Below are positions 27,483 to 37,182 of a DNA stretch of 40,709 bases, piece after piece (the first letter of the stretch is position 1; each line of letters begins with the position of its first letter). The notes beneath the pieces are model-generated. The model saw only the letters and a list, made by a program, of their open reading frames with translations, was not told where the DNA came from and did not search any database. The stretch is from Oscillospiraceae bacterium (GTDB lineage Bacteria; Bacillota; Clostridia; Oscillospirales; Acutalibacteraceae), in NCBI GenBank assembly GCA_015065805.1, contig SVPN01000015.1, forward strand, positions 1 through 40,709. The letters are read 5' to 3'. The position numbers and the translations under genes were made by a program.

Positions 27483-28406
27483 ATGGGAAAAGAGAAAGTT
27501 GTGAATACAACGATCAAAAATGAGCATTCTCTCGGTCGCCGGATCTGGAAAAGCAATGTTTCCTATCTGATGCTTCTGCCGTTTATGCTCTGCTTCATTA
27601 TCTTTACCGTGTTGCCGGTCCTTGCCTCGATTGTTCTGAGTTTGACTGACTTTAATATGTTGGAAACTCCGGGGTTTATAGGAATCGACAACTATGTACG
27701 ACTGCTTCAGGATGACATCTTCCTGATCGGCTTCAAGAACACGATGGTGCTCGCGTTCCTCTGCGGACCGCTCAGCTACATCTTCTCGTTCTTTATGGCG
27801 TGGGTCATCAACGAAATGCCCAAGGGTCTTCGTGTGTTTATGACCATCGTCTTCTACGCACCGTCCGTTTCGGCGAATATCTACTTCATCTGGACATACC
27901 TGTTCTCGGGTGACTCCTACGGTATCGTCAACGCGGCGCTGATGCAGCTCGGCATCCTTCGTGAGCCGGTGCTGTGGCTCACCGACCCGACCTACAACCT
28001 GACGATCGTCATCGTCGTGCAGTTGTGGCTGTCGCTGGGTGTCAGCTTCCTGTCCTTCATCGCAGGTCTCCAGGGCGTGGACGCTTCGCAGTACGAAGCG
28101 GGCGCGATCGACGGCATCAAAAACCGTTTCCAGGAGCTGTGGTACATCACCATCCCCAATATGAAGAGTATGATGCTCTTCGGTGCGGTTATGGCGATTT
28201 CGAGTGCCTTCTCCTGCGGCGCGGTTTCGCAGGATCTGACGGGCGGTTACCAATCGGTCAACTATTCGACGATGACCATCCTCAACTACATCACCGACTT
28301 CGGTTCGGTGCGTTACGAGATGGGTTACGCGTGTTGCGTCGCTGTCATCCTGTTTGCGTTGATGGTGCTCTCGAAGCAGCTGATCTTCAAACTGCTGAAA
28401 TGGTAA
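27483..28406 (+). CDS. Sugar ABC transporter permease (MalF-type), pair A
   Basis: A 307-residue inner-membrane permease with about six membrane helices. It has the binding-protein-dependent transport motif EAGAIDGIKNRF near residues 200-225, the loop that docks the ATPase. A strong site AAAGGAGG precedes the ATG. It pairs with the next gene to form a heterodimeric channel and follows the 951-residue binding protein by 31 bases, so that protein is its probable partner. No ATPase gene accompanies it. Confidence 0.9.
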   Translation: MGKEKVVNTTIKNEHSLGRRIWKSNVSYLMLLPFMLCFIIFTVLPVLASIVLSLTDFNMLETPGFIGIDNYVRLLQDDIFLIGFKNTMVLAFLCGPLSYIFSFFMAWVINEMPKGLRVFMTIVFYAPSVSANIYFIWTYLFSGDSYGIVNAALMQLGILREPVLWLTDPTYNLTIVIVVQLWLSLGVSFLSFIAGLQGVDASQYEAGAIDGIKNRFQELWYITIPNMKSMMLFGAVMAISSAFSCGAVSQDLTGGYQSVNYSTMTILNYITDFGSVRYEMGYACCVAVILFALMVLSKQLIFKLLKW

Positions 28407-28424
28407 GAAAGGGGGAAGAGTACA

Positions 28425-29303
28425 GTGTTTAAAAACAGCAAAAAGAACCAATTTGCTGCTCCCAAAAAGCAGCAACGCTCGATTGCCGGTACGATCGGAC
28501 TCTTCCTTCTGTTGGCTACGATGGGTACGTTTATGGCATTCCCGCTGGTGTATGCGATTTCGTCCTCGTTCAAGCCGCCTGAGGAATTCTTCCTGTTCCC
28601 GCCCCCGATCTTCCCGACGCAGCCGACGGGCGAGAACTTCACACAGCTCGGTATGGTTATCTCCAATATGTGGATCTCCTTCGAGCGTTATCTGTTCAAC
28701 AGCCTGTTTATTTCCATCAGCTCCACCGTGCTGTACCTGATGATCGCGATGCTGGCGGCATATCCGCTTGCCAAGCACGAGTTCCCGGGTAAAAAGGGTG
28801 CCAACGAGCTGATCACCCTCGCCCTTATGTTTACGGCGGCGGTCACCGCGATCCCGCAGTACATCATCCTGTCCTACCTCGGGCTTGTCGATAACCCGCT
28901 GGGCGTGCTGCTGCCGACACTGGCAAACACGATGGGCGTCTTCCTGTGCGTGCAGTATATGGAAACGCTCCCGAACGCCGTGCTTGAGTCCGGCCGTATG
29001 GACGGCGCGAGCGAATGGAAGATCTGGAGCAGCATCGTTGTGCCCAACCTGAAGCCCGCGATGTTCACAATGATGATCTTCCAGTTCCAGGGCGTGTGGA
29101 ACACCACCGGCGCAAACGTCATCTACAACGAGGCGTGGAAGACCCTTCCCGCCGCGATGGGTCAGGTCGCAACGGCCGGTATCGCCCGTGCGGGCGTCGG
29201 CTCGGCGGCTTCCGTGATCCTGATGATCCCGCCGATCGCTGTGTTTATTCTGTCCCAGAGTAACGTTATGGAAACCATGGCGCACTCCGGTATTAAAGAC
29301 TAA
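28425..29303 (+). CDS. Carbohydrate ABC transporter permease (MalG-type), pair A
   Basis: A 292-residue permease. The cytosolic N-terminus is lysine/glutamine-rich and six membrane helices follow. The EAA-loop motif ESGRMDGASEWKIW lies near 187-205. The start is GTG at 28425 with AAAGGGGG upstream, 18 bases after the preceding stop. The C-terminus lacks the long extra segment of some family members. It is the second half of the importer formed with the preceding gene. Confidence 0.9.
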   Translation: MFKNSKKNQFAAPKKQQRSIAGTIGLFLLLATMGTFMAFPLVYAISSSFKPPEEFFLFPPPIFPTQPTGENFTQLGMVISNMWISFERYLFNSLFISISSTVLYLMIAMLAAYPLAKHEFPGKKGANELITLALMFTAAVTAIPQYIILSYLGLVDNPLGVLLPTLANTMGVFLCVQYMETLPNAVLESGRMDGASEWKIWSSIVVPNLKPAMFTMMIFQFQGVWNTTGANVIYNEAWKTLPAAMGQVATAGIARAGVGSAASVILMIPPIAVFILSQSNVMETMAHSGIKD

Positions 29304-29317
29304 GGAGGGAGAGCAAT

Positions 29318-31426
29318 ATGAAAAAAATCAAAGCGATCCTCGCAATGGTCTTTGTGCTGGTGCTGGTGCTCTCCGTTCCTGCCGCGGCACAGGGAACCGG
29401 CAAATCGTATGTGTATAACCACAACGGTGTTGCGCAGGAGATCCCCGACCCGTATGCGGTGACTGCGACGATCGGCTACGATCTCGGTATGATCACCCCT
29501 GTGGACATGGTTGTCCGCAACGATATGCTGTTCATCCTCGATACCGGTCATAAGGCGGAGGATATGGACGGTCACACGACCCGTCTGCTGGTGCTCGACA
29601 AGGAATACAATCTTGTCAAGACGCAGTATTTCTACAACCTCGACGGCACGCCGTTCAAGAGCTTTGCGGAGCCCCGCGGTCTGTGGATCGACGAAAACGG
29701 CAAGATCTACGTGACCGACCGTTCGGCACACTTCCTGTTCATCTTTGATGACAAGGGTGTGATCGACAACTCGCTTCCGAAGCCCGTGTCGCCGATGATC
29801 CAGTACGAAAACGAAGCGTATCTCCCGACGAAGGTGCTCACCGACCACCTCGGTGTCATCTACGTCCGCGTGGAGAACGATTACCGCGGCTTCATTATGA
29901 TGGAGCCCGACGGCACGTTCCTCGGTTACTTCGGTTCCAACGAGGTCGTGCGTACCGCTGAGGCGATCATGCTTCAGTTCTGGAAGCGCTTTATGACTCC
30001 CGAGCAGCTCGAAAAAATGACCAAGCTGCTCCCGATGGAATATGCGAACTTCTGCATCGATAAGGAAGGCTCCTTCATCTACGGCGTACGCGGTACGACC
30101 GAGAATATGACCGAGCTTGTCCGTAAGATCAACTGTAAGGGCAAGAACGTTCTGGACAACAAGGAACAGTTCGGCGATGTGTCGCTGACCCGCGTGCGCG
30201 GCCAGTGGCTCAAGACCAACTTCAACGGCATCACCGTTGACGACAGCGGCTTTATCACCACCTTCGACTCCACCTGGCAGCGCCTGTTCCAGTACACGCC
30301 CGCCGGTGAGCTGATGTATGTGTTCGGCGGTAAGGGCAGCCAGGAAGGCACCTTCACCCGCGGCGCAGACATCGAAGCGTGGGGTGATCAGATCCTCGTC
30401 CTCGACGAAGACTACGCCACCGTGACCGTGATGCAGCCCACCACCTTCGGCAAGAATGTCCGCCTCGGCGAGACCTACTACAGCCAGGGTAACTACAAGG
30501 CGTCGCTCGAACCCTTCCGCGCGGTCGTCACCGAATGTATGAACTATGAGTTCGGTTACCAGGGCATCGGTAAAGCCCTCTATATGGAGCGCGATTACGA
30601 GGGTGCTATGGATATGTTCTACCTCGCCCACGACCAGAAGGATTACTCGATGGCGTGGAAGATGCAGCGCGGCGAGAATATGCGCAATATGACCGTTCCC
30701 GCGCTGATCGTGGTGATGGTGCTCATCGTTGCCTGGATCGTTGTCAAGATCCTCAAGGCAAAGGGCATCATCAAGGAGAAGAAGCTGGTGCTTGATGAGT
30801 CCGGCAAGGGCAAATACATCCTGCACACGATCCTCCACCCGATCGAGGGCTTCGAGGAAATGCGCTACAACAAGAAATACTCGCTCGGCATTGCCAACAC
30901 CTGTATTTTCTTCTTCTTCTTCAGCTCGGTGATTATGGCGCTGTACAGCGGCTTCATTTTCAACGGCAAGAGTGCACAGACCTACAATATGATCTTCACG
31001 ATTGCCGGCGTGCTCGGCGGCTTCACGCTGTTCGTGCTCGTTAACTGGCTGATGGCAACGTTCCTTGACGGTAAAGGTAACTTCAAGGAAGTATGGATCT
31101 ATCTCGGCTACGCGACGATTCCGTATTCCGTGACCTGCTTCCTGTACACCCTGCTGTCCAACTTCCTCACCGCTGAGGAATCGACCTTCCTGAGCTACCT
31201 GATCATCATCGGCTACGGTTGGTCGATTGTGATGGCGTTCTTCGCATTGCAGGGCCTGCATATGTACGGCTTCTGGATGAACGTCCTGTCGATCGTCGTG
31301 ACGATCCTCGGTATGCTCGTGGTGTTGTTCATCGTCTTCCTGATGTTCAACCTGTTTATTCAGTTCTTCTCGTTCGGTGAGAATCTCGTCAAAGAGATTA
31401 TGTACCGAATGGCCGTCGGATTCTAA
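29318..31426 (+). CDS. Beta-propeller / Yip1-family membrane protein
   Basis: A 702-residue protein with an uncommon domain chain. A signal peptide (about 1-25) is followed by NHL-like beta-propeller repeats (about 45-370; blades such as PRGLWIDENGKIYVTD and ADIEAWGDQILVLDEDY). A TPR-like helical segment (about 375-445) and a membrane helix (about 460-480) come next. A short cytosolic stretch leads into a Yip1-type domain with five membrane helices (about 520-700), starting at HPIEGFEEMRYNKKYS. The propeller should face outside. It lies between the two permease pairs, 14 bases after one gene and 15 before the next, so it is co-transcribed. It may sense or present sugar to the transporters. 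That role is inferred. Confidence 0.8.
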   Translation: MKKIKAILAMVFVLVLVLSVPAAAQGTGKSYVYNHNGVAQEIPDPYAVTATIGYDLGMITPVDMVVRNDMLFILDTGHKAEDMDGHTTRLLVLDKEYNLVKTQYFYNLDGTPFKSFAEPRGLWIDENGKIYVTDRSAHFLFIFDDKGVIDNSLPKPVSPMIQYENEAYLPTKVLTDHLGVIYVRVENDYRGFIMMEPDGTFLGYFGSNEVVRTAEAIMLQFWKRFMTPEQLEKMTKLLPMEYANFCIDKEGSFIYGVRGTTENMTELVRKINCKGKNVLDNKEQFGDVSLTRVRGQWLKTNFNGITVDDSGFITTFDSTWQRLFQYTPAGELMYVFGGKGSQEGTFTRGADIEAWGDQILVLDEDYATVTVMQPTTFGKNVRLGETYYSQGNYKASLEPFRAVVTECMNYEFGYQGIGKALYMERDYEGAMDMFYLAHDQKDYSMAWKMQRGENMRNMTVPALIVVMVLIVAWIVVKILKAKGIIKEKKLVLDESGKGKYILHTILHPIEGFEEMRYNKKYSLGIANTCIFFFFFSSVIMALYSGFIFNGKSAQTYNMIFTIAGVLGGFTLFVLVNWLMATFLDGKGNFKEVWIYLGYATIPYSVTCFLYTLLSNFLTAEESTFLSYLIIIGYGWSIVMAFFALQGLHMYGFWMNVLSIVVTILGMLVVLFIVFLMFNLFIQFFSFGENLVKEIMYRMAVGF

Positions 31427-31441
31427 AAGGAGGGATAACAC

Positions 31442-33688
31442 ATGAAAAAACGCATTCTGACTGTTTTGCTCGGTGTTGTCCTGCTGCTGTCCTCGGTTGC
31501 CGCTGTGTATGCGGCGCCGACGGCAGATACGACGGCACCGGCGGACACCATCGTGTCCGGTGAGGGTGACAATCAGCTGATGTTCACCTTCAAAGAAAAA
31601 GCGTCCAACAGCCGCTTCTCGCTGGCGATGGACGAGGAAAGCACCTACGTCCGTCTGACCGACAAGACCACCGGTCAGGTCTGGTATTCCAATCCGCCGA
31701 TCGCTCCGACGGAGGATCCGTACCTGCAGGAAGTCGGTAAGACCAACATCCGTTCGGTTCTGCAGATCATCTTCATCAACTCGCAGGGTATGAAAAAGGA
31801 TACCAACAGCTATGTCGCGAGCGTGATGAAGGATGCGTACACGATCACGGATGTCAAAGACGGTGTGCGTGTTGACTACAACTTCAAGGAAAACAAGATC
31901 ACCATCCCCGTGCAGTACACGCTGACCGAGGACGGTCTGAAGGCCGAGATCCTCTATAAAGAAATGAAAGAGGAAGGTGAGGCTCGCCTCAACTCGGTCG
32001 AATTCCTCAACTACTTCGGCGCCGCAGGCGAGAAGGATGAGGGCTATATGGTCGTTCCCGACGGATCGGGCGCGATCATCAACTTCAACAACGGCAAGAT
32101 CGTTGACAGTATGAAGTACAAGAAGCCGTTCTACGGCACGGATCAGGCACTGGTGACCACCACCAACCTGGTGACCTCCCGTAGCGAAAACATCACCCTG
32201 CCCGTGTTCGGTATGGTGAAGAACGGCTACGGCTTCTTAGCAGAGGTCGTGTCGGGCGCGGAAACCGCGACCCTGAACGCGTCCACCTCGGGCAACCGTC
32301 TGATCGGTGCCTACAACATCATCTTCACCGGCTCCGACTACCGCGTGGCATACGAAGTGCCGATGGCGGGTCAGCTGACCAGTGATACGAAGGATGCCCT
32401 GTTTATGGCAGAGGATCCGACATCGCTTGAAAGCTATGCGGTGCAGTATCATTTCTCGGATAAGGCGAACACCTCCTACACCTCGCTTGCGGGCATCTAT
32501 CGCGATGTGCTGACCGAGCGCGGCTGGCTGGAGAAGGACGAGATCACCAACGCCTTCTATGCGGAGTTCTACGGTGCCGTGACGAAGAAAAAGTCGTTTG
32601 TCGGTATTCTGTACAACGCACGTGAGACGCTGACCTCGTTCGAGCAGGCACAAGCGATCCTGCAGGATCTGCAGGACGGCGGTGTGGATAACATCAAAGC
32701 GCAGTATCTCAACTTCGCCAACGATTTCTTCAACAAGGATATCGAGATCAAGCTTGCCCCGTCGGGTTCGCTCGGCGGCAAGAAGGGTATGAGTGCCCTG
32801 CTTGGTTATGCGGATGAGAAATCCATCGATATGGCTGTCGCGGCGGACTTCCTGACCATCAAGACCGGCGGCAACGGCTACAGCACCTTCTGGGATGTGG
32901 CGGATGCCATCAACATCTCGCCCATCGAAGTGTACCCCGTGTCGCTCAACGGCAACACCTTTGACACCTCGAAATATCCCTACAAGCTGATCGATGCGAA
33001 GAAATACGGTGATGCGATCGAGTCGCTCAAGGCATCGATGAACAAGAACGGCTACAAGGCCTACTACTTCGACGACGAAGCGGTTCAGCTGTATTCCGAC
33101 CTTGCGCCCGAAGGCTATCAGGCGGAGCGCACCTCTGCCGAGCAGGTCAAGAACTTTGCGGCTCTTGTCGAGGCGGGCGCCAAGATCACGATGAGCAACC
33201 CGAACGCCTACCTGTTCAGCGTGGCGGACGATCTTGTCAACATTCCCGTGTGCAGCAGTAAGGAGATCCTGTTTGACGGCGATATTCCCTTCCTGCAGTC
33301 CGTGCTCCGCGGCGTGAAGAACTTTGCCGGCGAGAGTATGAACATCACCGATGTGTCCGATGAATCGTTCCTGCGTCACATCGAATACGGCACGGGCATC
33401 CGCTACGCGCTGATCAATGCGGAAAGCGAAGCCCTGCTCAACACCGATCACACGTTCCTGTACTCTGCGACCTACACGAACTTCAGCGAGCAGATCAAGG
33501 AGCGCTATAAGGCGGTCAAGACCTACGGTGATGCCGTGGCGGATTCCACCATCACCGATCACAGCCGCGAAAACGGCGTGGCGATCACGACCTATTCCAA
33601 CGGCAAAAAAGTGTATGTGAACTACAACGACAAAGCCGTAACGATCGACGGTACCTCCGTTGACGCTATGAGCTTCGCCATCGTTTGA
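31442..33688 (+). CDS. Secreted DUF5696-like protein
   Basis: A 748-residue protein with a signal peptide (about 1-25). The N-terminal half is beta-rich with [17 protein letters not shown] and [14 protein letters not shown]. The second half has alternating helix/strand segments that could form a TIM-barrel-like domain (about 360-620), followed by a C-terminal beta domain ending in [14 protein letters not shown]. This matches my recollection of the DUF5696 family, found next to Yip1-domain proteins and sugar ABC permeases in Firmicutes. A glycoside-hydrolase-like fold is possible, but I cannot point to catalytic residues. It sits 15 bases after the Yip1 gene and 17 before the next permease. 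Confidence 0.7.
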   Translation: MKKRILTVLLGVVLLLSSVAAVYAAPTADTTAPADTIVSGEGDNQLMFTFKEKASNSRFSLAMDEESTYVRLTDKTTGQVWYSNPPIAPTEDPYLQEVGKTNIRSVLQIIFINSQGMKKDTNSYVASVMKDAYTITDVKDGVRVDYNFKENKITIPVQYTLTEDGLKAEILYKEMKEEGEARLNSVEFLNYFGAAGEKDEGYMVVPDGSGAIINFNNGKIVDSMKYKKPFYGTDQALVTTTNLVTSRSENITLPVFGMVKNGYGFLAEVVSGAETATLNASTSGNRLIGAYNIIFTGSDYRVAYEVPMAGQLTSDTKDALFMAEDPTSLESYAVQYHFSDKANTSYTSLAGIYRDVLTERGWLEKDEITNAFYAEFYGAVTKKKSFVGILYNARETLTSFEQAQAILQDLQDGGVDNIKAQYLNFANDFFNKDIEIKLAPSGSLGGKKGMSALLGYADEKSIDMAVAADFLTIKTGGNGYSTFWDVADAINISPIEVYPVSLNGNTFDTSKYPYKLIDAKKYGDAIESLKASMNKNGYKAYYFDDEAVQLYSDLAPEGYQAERTSAEQVKNFAALVEAGAKITMSNPNAYLFSVADDLVNIPVCSSKEILFDGDIPFLQSVLRGVKNFAGESMNITDVSDESFLRHIEYGTGIRYALINAESEALLNTDHTFLYSATYTNFSEQIKERYKAVKTYGDAVADSTITDHSRENGVAITTYSNGKKVYVNYNDKAVTIDGTSVDAMSFAIV

Positions 33689-33705
33689 GAGGAGGGGACG
33701 GTATA

Positions 33706-34638
33706 ATGGCTAACGTAAATACAAAGGCAGTGTCCGCTCCGAAAAAGATCAAGAAGCAACGCGTCCCGATGTCGCTTGAGCGCAAGACCCGTGTGGCAGG
33801 GTATATCTTCCTGTTGCCGTGGATCATCGGTGTTGTCAGCTTCTTCATCATCCCGTTCTTCACGTCCATCTGGTACTCCTTCAGCCGCATCACGCTTGTG
33901 GGCGGCCTGAATGTGAGCTTCATCGGATTGGAGAACTACCATTACATCTTCCTGGAGGATGAAAACTTCCTGCCCAACCTGAGTGCGTCGTTGCTGGCAC
34001 TGCTCAAGGACGTGCCGATCATCACGATCTTCGCGTTCTTTGTGGCAATCATCCTCAACGACAAATTCCCCGGCAGATTGTTTGCCCGTGCGCTGTTCTT
34101 CCTGCCCGTTATCGTGGCATCGTCGATGGTTCTGAAGATCATCAACGAAGACCTCCTCGTGGCGAACAGCATGGGCGGCGGTGCAACGTCGATTTTCCAG
34201 ACGGGCTCCATCAATGAGTTCTTAGCGCAGCTCGGTCTCCCCGGACAGGTCGTGAACCTGTTCTCCACCGTCACCTCGCAGGTCTTCGACCTGTCGTGGA
34301 AGGCGGGCTTGCAGATCCTGCTGTTCCTGAGTGCCCTGCAGGGTGTTCCTGCTTCCTACTACGAGGTGTGCTCCATTGAGGGTGCCAATGCGTGGGATTC
34401 GTTCTGGAAGGTCACGGTTCCCTGTGTCTCGCCGACGATCTTCATCGTCGTGCTGTACACGGTTATCGACAGCTTCACCGATATGTCCAACCCCGTTATG
34501 GCGAGCATTATCCAGTTCTCGTCCGATACGAAGTACGGTTACGCCTCTGCGGAAGCGATCATCTACTTCATCATCATCGGCGCGATCTTAGGTGTGCTGA
34601 CGGGACTTTGCAGCAAACTCGTGTTCCATAACGGCTAA
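33706..34638 (+). CDS. Sugar ABC transporter permease (MalF-type), pair B
   Basis: A 310-residue permease with a basic cytosolic N-terminus, six membrane helices and the EAA-loop motif [15 protein letters not shown] near 218-240. ATG at 33706 follows GAGGAGGGG. The upstream in-frame TTG overlaps the previous gene's stop and lies inside the ribosome site, so it is rejected. It belongs to the second importer of the locus and is clearly different in sequence from pair A, so it is not a recent duplicate. Confidence 0.9.
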   Translation: MANVNTKAVSAPKKIKKQRVPMSLERKTRVAGYIFLLPWIIGVVSFFIIPFFTSIWYSFSRITLVGGLNVSFIGLENYHYIFLEDENFLPNLSASLLALLKDVPIITIFAFFVAIILNDKFPGRLFARALFFLPVIVASSMVLKIINEDLLVANSMGGGATSIFQTGSINEFLAQLGLPGQVVNLFSTVTSQVFDLSWKAGLQILLFLSALQGVPASYYEVCSIEGANAWDSFWKVTVPCVSPTIFIVVLYTVIDSFTDMSNPVMASIIQFSSDTKYGYASAEAIIYFIIIGAILGVLTGLCSKLVFHNG

Positions 34639-34655
34639 GAAAGGGGAGAGGATAA

Positions 34656-35660
34656 ATGGCTAAGACAAATACACCGGCGATCGGCAAAGAATCGCGCCTG
34701 AAATCCGCCTCCTACCAGGTGAAGAGGCACGCTCCCGGCATTCTGTACGGCATCTTCCGTTATGCGTTCATTATCGGTATGGCGTACGTGTTGCTGTATC
34801 CCATTCTGGTTATGCTCACCCGCGCGATCCGTCCTGCGGATGACCTGTCCAACCCCAGCATCGTCTGGATCCCCAGCGGTGTGACGTGGGAGAACCTTCA
34901 AAAAGCGTGGCAGATGCTGCAGTACCCCTCCAAGGTGCTGTTCACCGGCCGTATCGTGATGATCAGTACGGTGCTGTCGCTCATTTCCTGCTCGATGGCG
35001 GGATATGCGCTGGCACGTTACCGTATGAAGTTCGGTCCGCTTTGCGTGGGTCTGGCGATCCTGACGATCGTGGTCCCGATGCAGACCTACATCATCCCGT
35101 TGTTCACCTCAATGCGTTATTTCTCACCGTTCGGCATCAGTAACCTGATCTCCGCGATCACGGGTATTCCGCTGGACAATCTTGCAATCAACCTGACCCG
35201 CACCGAATGGTGCTACTACGTCACCGCGGCGCTCGGTTCGGGCCTGCGTTCGGGTCTGTTCATCGTCGTGTTTATGAACTTCTTCAAGGGTATGCCCAAG
35301 GAGCTCGAAGACGCGGCTCGCGTGGACGGTTGCTCGGAAGCCCGTACCTTCGTGCAGGTTATGGTCCCCAACGCCGGCGCACCGTTCCTGGTTGTGACGC
35401 TGTTCTCCATCGTGTGGTACTGGAATGACTACTACTTCGCTCAGATCATGATGGGCGAGCGCGGCATTCTGGCAACACAGATCTCAGTCATCAAGAGTAT
35501 CGTGCGCGGTACCTCGTCCGTCACCTCGGGCGGCGATAACGCACAGACGGTTGTCGTCTTTGCGGCGGCAATGCTGTTCATCATTCCGCCGCTGGCGCTC
35601 TACCTCTACCTGCAGAAGTTCTTCGTGCAGAGTATCGAGCGTACCGGTATCGTCGGATAA
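34656..35660 (+). CDS. Carbohydrate ABC transporter permease (MalG-type), pair B
   Basis: A 334-residue permease with six membrane helices and the EAA-loop motif EDAARVDGCSEARTF near 217-235. It begins 17 bases after its partner, with GGGGAGAGG upstream. With the preceding gene it forms a second heterodimeric channel. No dedicated binding protein adjoins it, so it may share one of the three upstream binding proteins. No ATPase gene follows, so a shared MsmX-type ATPase is expected. Confidence 0.9.
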   Translation: MAKTNTPAIGKESRLKSASYQVKRHAPGILYGIFRYAFIIGMAYVLLYPILVMLTRAIRPADDLSNPSIVWIPSGVTWENLQKAWQMLQYPSKVLFTGRIVMISTVLSLISCSMAGYALARYRMKFGPLCVGLAILTIVVPMQTYIIPLFTSMRYFSPFGISNLISAITGIPLDNLAINLTRTEWCYYVTAALGSGLRSGLFIVVFMNFFKGMPKELEDAARVDGCSEARTFVQVMVPNAGAPFLVVTLFSIVWYWNDYYFAQIMMGERGILATQISVIKSIVRGTSSVTSGGDNAQTVVVFAAAMLFIIPPLALYLYLQKFFVQSIERTGIVG

Positions 35661-35680
35661 CACATTTTTATGGGCAATCG

Positions 35681-35717
35681 CTTCTGCCGCGGGAGACTAT
35701 CTCTCCTGCGGCGGGAG
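35681..35717 (+). promoter_or_regulatory. Intergenic hairpin before the surface-protein gene
   Basis: A 16-bp stem including a few G-T wobbles (35681-35696 with 35702-35717) closes a CTATC loop in the 91-base gap. No U-tract follows. It resembles the hairpins at 24532-24565 and 40439-40472 in size and placement. Confidence 0.6.
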
Positions 35718-35751
35718 CTGAATACCAAAAATATCAGAGGAGGCAATCCAA

Positions 35752-36828
35752 ATGAAATTGTTCAAAAAAGCTTTTGCTGTGGTTCTCTGCATCGCGATGA
35801 TCGCTTGCTCCGCAGCAGTCATGAGCGTTTCGGCTGAAGAAGTTGGCGCTCCGACCGGCCTTCGTTGGTTCCCCGTTCCCGCAGAGCGTCAGAATGACGA
35901 TGCGTGGGAAGTCGAATGCATCGCGAACGGCTGCCTTTGCCAGCGCTTCACGGAGACCGCTGAAGACACCGGCAACACCAACTTCCTGCTCACCGAGTAC
36001 ACCGCTGACGGCGGCCTGAAGCTCACCCGTAACCCCGAAGCGACCATCATCCTCGGCGAGACCGACTACAGCCAGAGCAACTACTGGCCGCGTATCCGTA
36101 CCCTGAGCCTCGAGACCTCCCCCGAGATCGACCTGGCTACCTACAACACCCTGTACTTTGACGTGGTTGTTGAGGAAGGCACCAACTGGAACCTTTCCGT
36201 TGCGTTCAACGGTATGAACATCGGCCTTGGCAAGACCCTTGCTGAGACCTGCGGCAACACCTACGACGCAGGCAGCCTGGATGCCGCTTCCGGCACCTAC
36301 AAGGGCTCCATCAACATCATGGACACCATCAACGCGATCGCGGCTGACACCTCGCACCTTGACACCGTCAACGCGCAGGCGCTCAAGAACATGAAGAAGT
36401 TCTTCGTTCCCCAGCTCCAGGTCTACGTTGTCGGCGGTCTGGACGCTTCGCTGACCATCAACTCGCTGTACCTCTCCACCCCCGACGATGCTACCGGTGA
36501 AAACTGCGGCTTTGTCGATATGGGCCTGCTTTCCGGTCTGGGCGATGAGTATTACGAGATGATGGAAGACGAGGGCGGCAACGACGAGCCTGTCGATGAT
36601 CCCGATGTCAACCAGCCTGCTGAGCCCGACGAAGGCCCCGAAGGCGATACTCCCGCTGTCGGCGAGGAGGAGGACGACACCACCACCACCGCTCCTACGA
36701 AGGCTACCACCGCCGACAAGGGCGACAAGGATGAGGGCGGCTCGCCTGTCATCTTCATCGTTATCGGTGTTGTGGCAGTTGTGGTGATCGCGGTTGTTGT
36801 GATCATTCTCTCCAAGAAAAAGAAGTAA
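35752..36828 (+). CDS. Secreted surface protein with C-terminal membrane anchor
   Basis: A 358-residue protein I cannot assign to a family. It has a signal peptide (about 1-28, SVSA-EE) and an extracellular beta-rich domain (about 35-265) with LRWFPVP and a run of aromatic strands that could bind carbohydrate. A Pro/Asp/Glu/Thr-rich linker follows (about 268-325), then a membrane helix (about 329-352) ending in SKKKK. The plan is of a type I surface protein with a stalk. It is the last gene before the terminators at 36864-36966, so it probably belongs to the transport operon. The hairpin before it may give it separate expression. A role as substrate-capturing surface protein is inference. Confidence 0.75.
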   Translation: MKLFKKAFAVVLCIAMIACSAAVMSVSAEEVGAPTGLRWFPVPAERQNDDAWEVECIANGCLCQRFTETAEDTGNTNFLLTEYTADGGLKLTRNPEATIILGETDYSQSNYWPRIRTLSLETSPEIDLATYNTLYFDVVVEEGTNWNLSVAFNGMNIGLGKTLAETCGNTYDAGSLDAASGTYKGSINIMDTINAIAADTSHLDTVNAQALKNMKKFFVPQLQVYVVGGLDASLTINSLYLSTPDDATGENCGFVDMGLLSGLGDEYYEMMEDEGGNDEPVDDPDVNQPAEPDEGPEGDTPAVGEEEDDTTTTAPTKATTADKGDKDEGGSPVIFIVIGVVAVVVIAVVVIILSKKKK

Positions 36829-36863
36829 GTCTGAAGACAGTCGTCTGATGATTTGAAACGGAT

Positions 36864-36900
36864 CCGTGCGTCGCGGTGCGAGCTGCGCCGCGGCGCACGG
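36864..36900 (+). terminator. GC-rich hairpin terminator of the transport operon
   Basis: A 16-bp stem with two G-T wobbles closes an AGCT-type loop 36 bases after the surface-protein stop. The following TGCGTTTT gives only a modest U-tract. The second hairpin just downstream probably completes termination. Confidence 0.6.
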
Positions 36901-36920
36901 TGCGTTTTGGAAGAACACGG

Positions 36921-36966
36921 AATCAAGCACATAACTTTACGTGTATGTGCTTGATTGTGATGTTTT
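36921..36966 (+). terminator. Intrinsic terminator
   Basis: A perfect 13-bp stem (36921-36933 with 36944-36956) around a ten-base loop is followed by GTGATGTTTTTC. It is a good plus-strand intrinsic terminator closing the transport operon. Confidence 0.75.
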
Positions 36967-37009
36967 TCTCTTGCTTTAGATGCAACGCCTCCGCAAAATG
37001 GCTGCAACA

Positions 37010-37038
37010 CCGTAGGGAGCGACCTGTGTATCGTTCCG
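37010..37038. repeat. REP-like palindromic element 1
   Basis: CCGTAGGGAGCGA pairs with TCGTTCCG across a short loop, partly through G-T pairs. It begins with the same eight bases CCGTAGGG as the element 13 bases downstream. The form resembles short dispersed palindromes common in gut Clostridia. Dispersal cannot be checked here. Confidence 0.45.
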
Positions 37039-37050
37039 TTTTCACGAAAT

Positions 37051-37076
37051 CCGTAGGGGACGGGTTTCCCGTCCCG
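37051..37076. repeat. REP-like palindromic element 2
   Basis: CCGTAG followed by a perfect 8-bp stem GGGACGGG/CCCGTCCC around a TTT loop. It repeats the CCGTAGGG head of the preceding element in the same orientation, making a tandem pair. Confidence 0.5.
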
Positions 37077-37182
37077 TGTACACATTCGCGGCAACACCGT
37101 ACGGCGCGCAAGGAGCACAGGGATTTCATCCATCTGCGTTCCCGTTCAAACGGTATGAATTCTCCTTGAAGGAGTGATTTTT

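Larger units (their letters stand above)
36829..37182 (+). other. Intergenic region with terminators and REP-like repeats
   Basis: This 354-base gap holds two terminator hairpins (36864-36900, 36921-36966) and two short palindromic elements beginning CCGTAGGG (37010-37038, 37051-37076). I see no gene in it. I also see no clear sigma-A promoter for the following oxidoreductase gene, though it must lie here if that gene is a separate unit. Confidence 0.6.

Noticed and set aside
29300-31441. 713-codon minus-strand open frame opposite the Yip1 gene
   Set aside because: It mirrors the real gene almost exactly, is rich in His/Asp/Glu/Val as expected for an antisense shadow, and has no signal, domain or ribosome site.
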